Below, piece by piece: positions 1-7,998 of a stretch of DNA of 64,000 nucleotides. The position numbers were made by a program, and so were the translations under genes. How positions within the stretch are numbered: the stretch's first letter is position 1; the number at the start of each line of letters is the position of its first letter. The notes under the pieces were generated by a model. It did not search any database. It worked only from the letters and a program-made list of their open reading frames with translations, and was not told the DNA's origin. This DNA comes from Patescibacteria group bacterium (GTDB taxonomy: Bacteria > Patescibacteria > Dojkabacteria > J137), in the NCBI GenBank assembly GCA_963169855.1, contig CAUJCN010000001.1:124001-188000 (forward strand). Reading direction: 5' to 3'.

Positions 1-605
1 GATTGAGGATTAAGAACAATATTTGAGTTTAGAATTCGATTGATTACTTTTCTAATTCTTTTTAAGTATTGAAGGATAGTTTTTACATCCGTCATACCTT
101 CAATGTAAATGGTTCTTTCTTTCAATCTGTTTAAAAGCTTTCCTTTCTCAAAAAGATTAGAATTCACAGATGCGTATAAGTCATTAATAATTTGAATCAT
201 TTCTTGACTGACATCTGGATTTTCAATATGTTTACCTTGTCGTGTCTTATTAAGTTCATCTGGAATAACATACGATAGTCTGAGCCTTATTCTATCTAAA
301 TCTTCCAGAAAAGAAGATACAGTATCCTCGCAGGGATTAAGCAATCCATTTGCGGAGGATATCAGCCTTGTCAAATTTCTAATTCCCTGACTGAGTAGGG
401 CAGGCTTAGCAATAAGAATATCATCCGCAATATTCGTAAGAGATTCCAGAAACTCTGGCATCTTCGGATTCGGATTAGATCTAAGGCATTGCACTAAGTG
501 CATTACCCGTTGATCTAGTTGTCCGCGAAGTTGGATAATGTTTACTCCTGAAAGTTCATCATTAGCCAGCATTTCGTAATTTGTAGCTTCTGGAAGTTCT
601 GACAT
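1..605 (-). CDS. Hypothetical helical protein, 3' part missing
   Basis: The reading frame is open on the minus strand from an ATG at 605 and runs off the left edge, so the C-terminus is missing. It begins MSELPEATNYEMLANDEL and is predicted by eye to be mostly helical and soluble, with no signal peptide. Its ATG shares one base with the TAA of the upstream gene (TAATG), which suggests translational coupling. It is the last visible member of an orphan operon running from 2626 leftwards. I recognise no family. Confidence 0.75.
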   Translation of the reverse strand, partial: MSELPEATNYEMLANDELSGVNIIQLRGQLDQRVMHLVQCLRSNPNPKMPEFLESLTNIADDILIAKPALLSQGIRNLTRLISSANGLLNPCEDTVSSFLEDLDRIRLRLSYVIPDELNKTRQGKHIENPDVSQEMIQIINDLYASVNSNLFEKGKLLNRLKERTIYIEGMTDVKTILQYLKRIRKVINRILNSNIVLNPQ

Positions 606-1036
606 TACGCTTCTTCCGTAGATGGAGCTGTCTCAGCACCGAAAACTCCTTCAGCGTAAGACATTTCAAAAGAAGAAGTAAACCCAGCTTCTATAAGTCT
701 ATCTATAAATGTTTCTAATACTAGAGCAAAATCTTCAGAGAATCCTTTGATTATTCCAAACCCTTCTTCATCGGTAAAGAATCCTATTTTGCCCGGTAAA
801 GCTTCTTTCAAAGCAGTTGCTAAATCAATAGGATTATTTGTTGATGATAGGATGGTTTCGAATTCTCTTTTAACACTTTCTGCATAGTTCGCTGCTGTAT
901 TGAGTTCTTTTCCTGCCTGCAGTTCTGCATTTGCAAGCGTCTCTTCTACACTTGTCCAAAAATCGTTGAAAGCTACTACAATGTCCTCGTATGTCGGTAA
1001 TTGTTGCTCGAATTCTGTATCTAATTGATCTGTCAT
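605..1036 (-). CDS. Hypothetical acidic protein, 143 aa
   Basis: Acidic, helix-rich soluble protein starting MTDQLDTEFEQQL, with no transmembrane segment or signal. It lies 31 nt downstream of the 303-aa orphan and its stop overlaps the next start by one base, so it belongs to the five-gene minus-strand orphan operon. No known motif is visible. Co-transcription suggests it works with its neighbours, but nothing in the sequence says how. Confidence 0.75.
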   Translation of the reverse strand: MTDQLDTEFEQQLPTYEDIVVAFNDFWTSVEETLANAELQAGKELNTAANYAESVKREFETILSSTNNPIDLATALKEALPGKIGFFTDEEGFGIIKGFSEDFALVLETFIDRLIEAGFTSSFEMSYAEGVFGAETAPSTEEA

Positions 1037-1067
1037 AAATTAAAAATAATTAAATAAAATTTTTGTA

Positions 1068-1979
1068 TTACGATTCTACTACTTCGACACCCAAAACTTG
1101 AAGTGTTAATTCCAAATCTTTTGTATACAAATCCAGCAGAGGGAGCAGATTAACTTTGTATACAGGGTTTGCTTCATTTCCTAATTTAGCAAACCCTCTT
1201 CTAATCTTCCTTTGGCTGCGCTGTAAGTTACTATGATCTTTCGCTTTATCCATAAGATTGTATAAGTCTCTGAGTATACTTTTATCGGAATGCGAGTTTA
1301 GTACATCAGGTATTACTCGAACTAGAGCGTCTATCTTTCTCTTCCAAAGAGAAACCATTTGTATAGTAGAATCTTTTGCATTTATTATTTCTATTTTATC
1401 TGACAAATCATTTACGTACTGTACTAACCGTATCACTGAAGCTGAAACCGACCCCCTTCCATTTGCAGTTTTATCATATTGATACTTTCTTAGATTCCTT
1501 ATTAAAATCTTTAGAGTATCTTCCAACTTTCTGGTATCTTCTACACTTTCTAAAGTTATTAATCTTAGTTCTAATGATGATTTTAAAGAATACTCTTCAT
1601 CTCCTTCGCTATCCTTAATAGAAAGAATTGTGCTTCTAATTCCAAGATCCAAAACTTTTTTAGTTGTTTCTAAATCGAAAACTTGTTGTTCAGAAACTTC
1701 TGTCCTTTGAGACTTGAGTGTAACATCCAAATTAAATTGTTTTTTTCCACCCAAATCCTTATATCGTTTTTCTATATGAATTATTGCTCTTCTGCAGTAT
1801 TCTGCTAGTTCCACATCTCCACATTCGGCACCAAATTCTCTAATGCCTATAATAAGATCTTCAACTGAATTTAATACATCGTCATGAACATAGCTTGAAG
1901 TAGTGCGAAGATCTATTAGAAGTGGGTCAACTAGCATGTCAAACTTTTCTTTAAGATCAACAGGGATCTTTAATTTCAA
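1068..1979 (-). CDS. Hypothetical helical protein, 303 aa, TTG start
   Basis: Soluble, charged, almost entirely helical protein of about 303 residues (starts (M)KLKIPVDLKEKFDML). The start is taken as the TTG at 1979, which overlaps the TGA stop of the small membrane gene upstream (TTGA); the first in-frame ATG would remove the conserved-looking start of the first helix. It is Lys/Glu/Leu-rich with heptad-like stretches, so coiled-coil packing is possible. Family not recognised. Confidence 0.7.
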   Translation of the reverse strand: MKLKIPVDLKEKFDMLVDPLLIDLRTTSSYVHDDVLNSVEDLIIGIREFGAECGDVELAEYCRRAIIHIEKRYKDLGGKKQFNLDVTLKSQRTEVSEQQVFDLETTKKVLDLGIRSTILSIKDSEGDEEYSLKSSLELRLITLESVEDTRKLEDTLKILIRNLRKYQYDKTANGRGSVSASVIRLVQYVNDLSDKIEIINAKDSTIQMVSLWKRKIDALVRVIPDVLNSHSDKSILRDLYNLMDKAKDHSNLQRSQRKIRRGFAKLGNEANPVYKVNLLPLLDLYTKDLELTLQVLGVEVVES

Positions 1980-2146
1980 CTCCTGAATTTTTCTAAAGCT
2001 TCTCTTACTCTTAGTTGCTTTGAATTATCTGCTGCTCGTAAATCCGCATTTTGAAATAAAAGATACAAGATAACTGTTGCGATTCCAGATGCTGCACTAA
2101 GTAAAGTGAACGATCTTCGATCAAGTAGTAAATCTTTGTCCGGCAT
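1976..2146 (-). CDS. Small single-pass membrane protein, 56 aa
   Basis: A short frame (starts MPDKDLLLDRRSFTLLSAAS) that has one hydrophobic segment at about residues 13-32, flanked by DRR on the N side and charged residues on the C side. Its TGA stop overlaps the TTG start of the following 303-aa gene, a coupling arrangement that argues it is real. It probably anchors in the cytoplasmic membrane with a short helical cytoplasmic or external tail. No family recognised. Confidence 0.55.
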   Translation of the reverse strand: MPDKDLLLDRRSFTLLSAASGIATVILYLLFQNADLRAADNSKQLRVREALEKFRS

Positions 2147-2164
2147 AGAAATTTATTAATATAA

Positions 2165-2626
2165 TTATTGTTCAGTTTGATTATTTAAATGCTCGAATTC
2201 TCCAGTAAAAGTTTTTCCTCGAAACCCATTGCTTGCAAGAAATTTTGCTACAGTGTTATAGAATCCTGTCGAATAGTCTGAGACGTCTTCTCCACCGTCT
2301 TCGCTCAACACACCATTAAATCTAGCTCTACTTATGAAGCTTGATGCTAAGTGGTATAGTTTAACCGCAATTAGTAACTGTGCATCTTTTTCTGTAACTT
2401 TTTTAATCTCGTTCACATGTTCATCTGCTTCTCTTAATATCACCATCAGTTCTTCATACGCTGGATGACTCGAAAATTCATTTATGAATTCTAATGCCAG
2501 ACCATTAAAATTTTCTGTTAGCTTCTCTAAATTTAATTCACTGATATCTGCAATAGTTTCTGCTCTTCCAAGTTTTCTTGCGAGCTTAGTTAAGGGATGA
2601 ATAATTGCATTAGAAAGTCTTTGCAT
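2165..2626 (-). CDS. Hypothetical protein, 153 aa, first gene of orphan operon
   Basis: Helical soluble protein starting MQRLSNAIIHPLTKLARKLG. The frame extends 25 codons upstream, but that extension runs through a promoter (TTGAAA at 2683-2678, 18-base spacer, TATAAC at 2659-2654), so the ATG at 2626 is preferred. It heads the minus-strand orphan operon and is followed by the small membrane protein gene. The N-terminus is basic and amphipathic (about residues 3-20), compatible with peripheral membrane association; that is inference. No family recognised. Confidence 0.7.
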   Translation of the reverse strand: MQRLSNAIIHPLTKLARKLGRAETIADISELNLEKLTENFNGLALEFINEFSSHPAYEELMVILREADEHVNEIKKVTEKDAQLLIAVKLYHLASSFISRARFNGVLSEDGGEDVSDYSTGFYNTVAKFLASNGFRGKTFTGEFEHLNNQTEQ

Positions 2627-2653
2627 TTTACAAAAGTAAAAGTTATTGAGGGA

Positions 2654-2683
2654 GTTATAACATGTACTTTGATCGTTTTTCAA
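2654..2683 (-). promoter_or_regulatory. Sigma70-type promoter of the orphan operon
   Basis: On the minus strand TTGAAA (2683-2678) and TATAAC (2659-2654) are separated by 18 bases, about 21 nt of leader before the ATG at 2626. The -35 box and spacer lie inside the first copy of a 43-bp direct repeat. Confidence 0.5.
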
Positions 2684-2700
2684 TTGGCATGTTGAAAGCA
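2658..2700. repeat. 43-bp direct repeat, copy 1
   Basis: Identical over 43 bases to 2743-2785. It contains the -35 region and spacer of the orphan-operon promoter read on the minus strand, and its ends (AACATG ... CATGTT) form a short inverted repeat. Confidence 0.9.
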
Positions 2701-2742
2701 AGTTCTATGCTTGTTTCCAGAGACTATTTCAAGCTTTGCTTT

Positions 2743-2785
2743 TAACATGTACTTTGATCGTTTTTCAATTGGCATGTTGAAAGCA
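2743..2785. repeat. 43-bp direct repeat, copy 2
   Basis: Exact second copy of 2658-2700, 42 bases further on. In this copy the base-paired ends are longer (GCTTTTAACATG with CATGTTGAAAGC, one G-T pair), and the -10-equivalent position reads TAAAAG on the minus strand rather than TATAAC. Confidence 0.9.
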
Positions 2786-2792
2786 TTGCTCC

Positions 2793-2820
2793 AAAAAGAA
2801 TCCCGGCTTTCGCCGGGACT
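2793..2820 (-). terminator. Intrinsic terminator of typA
   Basis: A 7-bp GC-only stem (TCCCGGC / GCCGGGA at 2801-2807 and 2812-2818, 4-base loop). On the minus strand the stem is followed by TTCTTTTTGG, a T-tract in the right orientation for the typA transcript. Confidence 0.85.
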
Positions 2821-2852
2821 AAAATCAATTTTATCGAATTACTTATATACGA

Positions 2853-4754
2853 TTAACCAGCCCCCATTTGCTTCTTAGCAAAGTCAGTTAAGTTATCTCG
2901 TTTGCTCCAGTTTCTTTCATTCTTAGTTAAGTAAGCTTTTCTAAGTCTTAAGTTCTGTGGAGTAACTTCTAGAATCTCGTCTCCTCCGATAAATACTAAA
3001 GCGAATTCTAAAGTTAATGTCTTGATTGATTTCAAAGACGTCTGGGTAATTTCATCGTGCTTCATTCTAACTCCAGATTTTGCTCTTTCTTTAACTGGAT
3101 TAACGTCCAAATCATCATCGTATTTGTTGATTCCTAAAATCATTCCTTCGTAAACGGCCGATCCAGGTTCAATAATCAATTCTCCTCTTTCTTGAATAGT
3201 ATTTAAAGAATAACCCATTGCAGTTCCTGCATCAGTAGAAATCAAAACTCCCTTTCTGTACATTTCTGGTTGAACAGTATAAGGAACGTAACCCAACATA
3301 AAGCTGTTCATTACTAAGTTTCCTTTTGTAAGGTTAATTAGTACGTTTCTTAAACCTAATAAGTTTCTTGTTAAGATTTTGTATGTAAATCTAGTGTTCC
3401 CATTTTCGATTTCCATGTTCAAAAGTTCTCCTCTTCTTTCGGATAGAGTAGAAGTAACAGCTCCGTTGTAAGCTTCTGGAACATCAACAGTAAGTTCTTC
3501 CAAAGGTTCCATTTTCTTTCCATCTTCTTCGATCATTAGAACTTCTGGTCTTCTGATCTGGAATTCAAATCCTTCTCTTCTTAAAGTTTCAATCAGAATT
3601 GTTAACTGTAATTCTCCTCTTCCAGCAACGTAATAAGCTCCTCCGTCTCCTTTTGTAATTTTTAGAGAAATGTTTGTTTCCGCTTCTTTATCCAGACGTT
3701 GTTGAAGTTGTTTAGCAGTAACAAATTTTCCTTCCTTTCCAACAAGTGGAGAAGTATTTGCTTCGAATTTAATCTGAACAGTTGGTTCTGAAATTTTGAT
3801 CTTAGGTAAAGCTTCTGGTTTAGAAGAAATACATAGAGTTCCTCCGATAGCAGTTGAATCGATTCCAACAACAATTGCAATATCACCAGCTATGATTTCG
3901 TTTACAGGTACTAATGTTAAACCTTCTCTAGTATAAAGATTCTTAACTCTTCCAGATTCTTGTTTATCTCCATTTAACACAACTACAGAATCTCCAACTT
4001 TTACAGTTCCTCGTTTTACTTTTCCAACTAACATTCTTCCCTGATAAGTATCGTATTCTAAAGATGAAATCAACATCTGTAGTGGTTCGGTTTTATTTCC
4101 AACTGGGTGTGGAACGTGAGCCACAATTGCATCAAGCAAAGGTTGAATTGTTGCTTCTGGAGCTACAAAGTCATCGCTCATTCCTCGATCAAGCTCATCT
4201 TGAACTTCCTTTGGCATTTCCGCCCAAACTTTTCCTTCTCTTGCAATTGCATAGAAAACTGGGAAATCAAGCTGAGATTCATCTGTAGCTAAGTTTAGGA
4301 ATAAATCAGTTACTAAGTTTAATACTTTCTTAGGATTTGAGAATTTCTTATCAATCTTGTTAATAACAACAATTGGTTTTAATCCTAATTCAAAAGCCTT
4401 CTTTAAAACGAATTTTGTTTGAGGCATTGGTCCTTCCTGAGCGTCTACTAATAGTAAACATCCATCTGCCATGTTTAAAGTTCTTTCAACTTCTCCTCCA
4501 AAATCTGCGTGGCCAGGTGTATCAACGATGTTAATCTTATATTCTCCGTAATTAATAGAGATGTTTTTTGCTTTGATTGTGATACCTTTTTCTCTTTCTA
4601 AGTCTCCTGAGTCCAGAATCATTTGTTGATTCATTTCATCCTGATTGTCTCTAAAAATGTGACTCTGTTTTAAGAATCCATCAACAAGGGTAGTTTTACC
4701 GTGGTCTACGTGAGCGATAATTGCGATATTTCTTATTTTTGTCTGATCCTGCAT
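2853..4754 (-). CDS. typA: Ribosome-associated GTPase TypA/BipA
   Basis: Translational GTPase of the BipA family, 633 residues (the family is usually a little over 600). It binds the ribosome and helps 50S assembly and stress or cold adaptation. The G domain is at the N-terminus: IAHVDHGKTTLVDG (P-loop, about residues 12-25), DTPGHADFGGEVER (G3) and NKIDKK (G4). Beta-barrel domain II, the EF-G-like domains III and V and the BipA-specific C-terminal domain follow, with the diagnostic GELQLTILIETLRREGFE and GYSLNTIQERGELIIEPG stretches. No Shine-Dalgarno is visible; a TATAAT about 75 nt upstream implies a long leader. Monocistronic, ending in a strong terminator. Confidence 0.97.
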   Translation of the reverse strand: MQDQTKIRNIAIIAHVDHGKTTLVDGFLKQSHIFRDNQDEMNQQMILDSGDLEREKGITIKAKNISINYGEYKINIVDTPGHADFGGEVERTLNMADGCLLLVDAQEGPMPQTKFVLKKAFELGLKPIVVINKIDKKFSNPKKVLNLVTDLFLNLATDESQLDFPVFYAIAREGKVWAEMPKEVQDELDRGMSDDFVAPEATIQPLLDAIVAHVPHPVGNKTEPLQMLISSLEYDTYQGRMLVGKVKRGTVKVGDSVVVLNGDKQESGRVKNLYTREGLTLVPVNEIIAGDIAIVVGIDSTAIGGTLCISSKPEALPKIKISEPTVQIKFEANTSPLVGKEGKFVTAKQLQQRLDKEAETNISLKITKGDGGAYYVAGRGELQLTILIETLRREGFEFQIRRPEVLMIEEDGKKMEPLEELTVDVPEAYNGAVTSTLSERRGELLNMEIENGNTRFTYKILTRNLLGLRNVLINLTKGNLVMNSFMLGYVPYTVQPEMYRKGVLISTDAGTAMGYSLNTIQERGELIIEPGSAVYEGMILGINKYDDDLDVNPVKERAKSGVRMKHDEITQTSLKSIKTLTLEFALVFIGGDEILEVTPQNLRLRKAYLTKNERNWSKRDNLTDFAKKQMGAG

Positions 4755-4951
4755 AATAGTAATTCTAATTTCTAAGATTTGTGCTTAGCCAATATCACAA
4801 GCGTTTCCATGGATGAAGGCTGAGAATTATATCAATAAATGATACCTTTTACTATCCTATAGTGAATATTTAAGCCAATTTCAGAGATTAGAAACAAAAG
4901 TGTTGCCGAGAGGCGGTGTCAGCTATGTAATAGAGTAGTTATCACATAATA

Positions 4952-5413
4952 ATGACAGAACAAGTCAAAGAACTCTCTCCAAATCAAGCTTTCCTATCGA
5001 GAATCGATGCTCAAATAACTTCAGAAATGCTTAAAGTCCGACAAATTATGAGCATTACTGCTGAAGAAGATTTTAAGGATAGAATAGCCTTCAGATTGGC
5101 AAATCTAAAAAATCTAGAATCTCTTAAGAACTTTGCTCTAGCTTGTCCTGATGAATTCGATTCTAGCCTAACTAGAGTAAAATCAATCGTAAACGAAGCT
5201 ATCGACGTTTCTGCAGATCTAACCTTCGAAGACCATAGACCAGAGGATGTTATTGAAGAGTACAGAGGTAAGATTGAAAAACTAATAGCTGAAGTGGACG
5301 TATCCATATCGAAGCAAATCGTAACACTACTAAATATTTGTTTAAAAGAACGCGGAATTATGGGTACACAGGAAAGGGTAATTAGAAGATTTTTGAAGAA
5401 TTACGATTTGTAG
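4952..5413 (+). CDS. Hypothetical helical protein, 153 aa
   Basis: Soluble all-helical acidic protein starting MTEQVKELSPNQAFLSRID, with no signal or motif I recognise. It opens a series of four plus-strand orphans, each with its own upstream promoter-like sequence. TTGCCG ... TATGTAAT upstream (4902-4930) resembles the promoter of the 6022 gene. The 197-base gap before it, divergent from typA, contains no other gene that I can see. Confidence 0.7.
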   Translation: MTEQVKELSPNQAFLSRIDAQITSEMLKVRQIMSITAEEDFKDRIAFRLANLKNLESLKNFALACPDEFDSSLTRVKSIVNEAIDVSADLTFEDHRPEDVIEEYRGKIEKLIAEVDVSISKQIVTLLNICLKERGIMGTQERVIRRFLKNYDL

Positions 5414-5420
5414 TTAAGCA

Positions 5421-5449
5421 TTGCTCATATTACATAACCACGATATAAT
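5421..5449 (+). promoter_or_regulatory. Sigma70-type promoter
   Basis: TTGCTC (5421-5426), 17-base spacer, TATAAT (5444-5449). The predicted start of transcription is about 14 nt before the ATG at 5470. Confidence 0.6.
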
Positions 5450-5469
5450 TAGATAGTTACAAAAACACT

Positions 5470-5961
5470 ATGAACACTCTTCCGAAAGCTCCAACAGACA
5501 ACTCTTTATTCGAAAACCGCTCAAGACACGAAATTCCTTCAGATCCTGAATATAAAGAAAAAACTGCAAGATTTGGAAAATTTGCTCACTTTATAGATTT
5601 AAGCGAAGTAAAGGCACAGGTTGCACCAGAACACTTAGCTTGTTTAGAGGAAATAGAATCAAAAATGAAAGACATTCTTTGCCATAGCCAAACTATCGAA
5701 AGATTCACAAGATCAACTCAGAATAGAGGAATCTTTGCAGTTTCGGATGCCGTTGATCTTTTACTAAGAAATTTTAAAATGACATTAATAGACGCTCCAA
5801 TCAGCGATGCAGTTCTAGTGAAAGTCTACAACACTCTTTTACAGCAATCAGCTGAAGTTTTTAGAGCAGCTGGTTTTCACATAGCACTTGGATCTTCAGT
5901 AGGATCTTCCAGAAAGTTCGACATGATTTTACATGCGAGAAGAAAGGCTGCAGAGCAATAA
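5470..5961 (+). CDS. Hypothetical protein, 163 aa
   Basis: Soluble, mainly helical protein starting MNTLPKAPTDNSLFENRSRH; the first 35 residues look disordered. No catalytic or binding motif recognised. It is separated from its neighbours by its own promoter upstream and another promoter downstream (5971-5999), so it is probably monocistronic. Confidence 0.7.
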   Translation: MNTLPKAPTDNSLFENRSRHEIPSDPEYKEKTARFGKFAHFIDLSEVKAQVAPEHLACLEEIESKMKDILCHSQTIERFTRSTQNRGIFAVSDAVDLLLRNFKMTLIDAPISDAVLVKVYNTLLQQSAEVFRAAGFHIALGSSVGSSRKFDMILHARRKAAEQ

Positions 5962-5970
5962 GTATAATTG

Positions 5971-5999
5971 TTGCCAGAAGAGGATACCAGAGCTATAAT
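5971..5999 (+). promoter_or_regulatory. Sigma70-type promoter
   Basis: TTGCCA (5971-5976), exactly 17 bases, TATAAT (5994-5999). Transcription should start near 6006, about 16 nt before the ATG at 6022. Confidence 0.7.
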
Positions 6000-6021
6000 C
6001 GGGCATAATTAACAATAAAAT

Positions 6022-7575
6022 ATGAATTCCGAAGAAGCTCTAAACATTGCAAATGTACCTTTAATTAGAAAGCCTTCCAAAACTATCCCTGATCTATTGA
6101 GAAGTCCTATTCACCAACCGGTTGGAACAAAGGAACTATCTCCAATTGTTCGAAAGGTAGAATTTCCTGGATATCTAAACAACTTATCAAAGACAGAACA
6201 ACTTATTGCTGAACTAGAAATTCCCCACGAATCCGAAGAAGCAAAAAGATTTGTTCTATCATATATCAGTTTAATAGGAGAAAGTTTTGAGGAATCTGAT
6301 ATTGAGACAAAGTTTCTTAAAGCAGTTAAGATCATTGCTGATGTCGACAACCTAATCCAGTCAGGAAAAGTAGATTTACTAACTGAGTTAATAGTTTCTC
6401 TTTATTCTCAGAATCCTGAAATTCACGGCTACAAAAGATCACTTTTTGGAAAAGCCCTAATTAAATTAGTTGAGGCCAGATATACAGATTTAGAAACAGA
6501 TAAGCCTGTCGAGGGTTCAATGCTAACTGTAAAAATGAATGTTTTAGCTAATATCAAGGCTCAATTATTAGAGAAGAATATCGCTACAGTAATTCAAACT
6601 GCAGCATCACTTTTCGATAAATTAGCAAAAACTGACAAGCTTGCTTCTGTAATAAGAGAAATGTTGAAACGGGAAAACACTACAGGCATCGAGACCACTT
6701 TTGCAGAGATTCAAAATTTAAGCCACAACAGACTACACGGAGTAGCTGCGATTATTATCTGGCAATTTAAAAAGAAACTAGAGAACTACAAAGTAGAACC
6801 CAATTCAACAGAGTCCTTAACAGAATTACTAAACAAAATGTCTCAAGAAATCATTGATGGATGGTCAATTGAAGACATTGGTAATCCTGCTTTAAAAATT
6901 ATGATTACAACTGTTTTACACCTAATTGGGTATGGGGATGATCCTAAAGGAGAAATTGTATCTGCGAAAACTATACTATTAGAAACTTACAACATGCCTG
7001 CGTTGCAGAAAGAAAAGAAAGCTTTAGAAGTTGAAACCAAAAATGAGAAAGTTGAGGAAGCTCCTGAAGCAGAAGTAATTCCTGTTGAAGAAGTTGTTGC
7101 TGAAGTTACTCAACCAGAAGAAAGAAAGGAAGACACTCAAGAAGCTCCTAAAGCAGAAGTAACTGTGGAAGCTCCTGAAGTTCTTACAGAAATCCCAGAA
7201 TTAACAAGAGAAAATTACAAAGAAGTTTTGAAAGCAGCTGGAATACCAGAAGACCAGATTAAAGAAATAATGACTTATGCAGAAAGCAAATACAACGAAC
7301 ACTTTTTAGAAATGATTAACTTCGTTGTCAAAACAATCAAAAACGAAGGAGAAAAGTCTCCAGAAGAACTTGCAGAAGTAATTTTTGAACAACATTTTAA
7401 TCTTGGATTAACTTACAACTCTCAAGATTGGTACGCAATTTTGCGAAGATGTTCATTTGTCCTAAGGCAGAAAGTAGCCCTTGATACCCTATGGAGATTA
7501 ATCAGTATTCTTTCAGTTAAGAATAATTACAAGCAACCAACACTAAAAGTTTGGGCCAATACTCAACCAGTTTAA
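6022..7575 (+). CDS. Hypothetical two-domain protein with acidic Pro/Val/Glu linker, 517 aa
   Basis: Three regions are visible. Residues about 1-335 are helical and soluble. Residues about 340-395 form a low-complexity acidic linker with near-repeats such as EEAPEAEVIPVEEV and QEAPKAEVTVEAPEV. Residues about 395-517 are a second helical domain starting LTRENYKEVLKAAGIPEDQ. There is no signal peptide or membrane segment. The linker suggests two domains tethered flexibly, perhaps a scaffold; this is inference. It is followed after 23 nt by the 109-aa orphan. No family recognised. Confidence 0.75.
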   Translation: MNSEEALNIANVPLIRKPSKTIPDLLRSPIHQPVGTKELSPIVRKVEFPGYLNNLSKTEQLIAELEIPHESEEAKRFVLSYISLIGESFEESDIETKFLKAVKIIADVDNLIQSGKVDLLTELIVSLYSQNPEIHGYKRSLFGKALIKLVEARYTDLETDKPVEGSMLTVKMNVLANIKAQLLEKNIATVIQTAASLFDKLAKTDKLASVIREMLKRENTTGIETTFAEIQNLSHNRLHGVAAIIIWQFKKKLENYKVEPNSTESLTELLNKMSQEIIDGWSIEDIGNPALKIMITTVLHLIGYGDDPKGEIVSAKTILLETYNMPALQKEKKALEVETKNEKVEEAPEAEVIPVEEVVAEVTQPEERKEDTQEAPKAEVTVEAPEVLTEIPELTRENYKEVLKAAGIPEDQIKEIMTYAESKYNEHFLEMINFVVKTIKNEGEKSPEELAEVIFEQHFNLGLTYNSQDWYAILRRCSFVLRQKVALDTLWRLISILSVKNNYKQPTLKVWANTQPV

Positions 7576-7598
7576 GAACTAGGTGTTAAAATAATGTA

Positions 7599-7928
7599 AT
7601 GGAGAATCCTAATGCTCAACCGCTACCTGCTAATGTACTTTTAGATATTCTAGACGGAATTAGAATCACTACTACTTACGATAAAACCTTATCACCCGAG
7701 GAAATTCTGCAAACAGAGAATGCGATAAAACACCTAAGTATGCTTGGAGTAAAGGAAGTTGCTAGTTTTTTGAATGCTCTTCTAGAAACAATTGAAAAGG
7801 GTCAAAAGATTTTAGGCAGCGCTCAACTTGCTCGAGAAGATTGTCTTCACCCTCTTACAACAAGACAAAAACAGCTTATTCTTCATCAAGTCGAAAGATA
7901 CAAGTGGTATTCAGCTTCAGAACAGTAG
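7599..7928 (+). CDS. Hypothetical protein, 109 aa
   Basis: Small helical protein starting MENPNAQPLPANVLLDIL. An extended -10-like TGTTAAAAT ends 6 nt before the ATG (7587-7592), so the transcript may be leaderless even though the gene lies only 23 nt behind its neighbour. No motif recognised. Confidence 0.65.
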   Translation: MENPNAQPLPANVLLDILDGIRITTTYDKTLSPEEILQTENAIKHLSMLGVKEVASFLNALLETIEKGQKILGSAQLAREDCLHPLTTRQKQLILHQVERYKWYSASEQ

Positions 7929-7998
7929 ATCCTGCTAGACTTCCAATGTACACCAGAATTTACTAAGATAGTATAAATTAATTTATTTGTCATATTTT

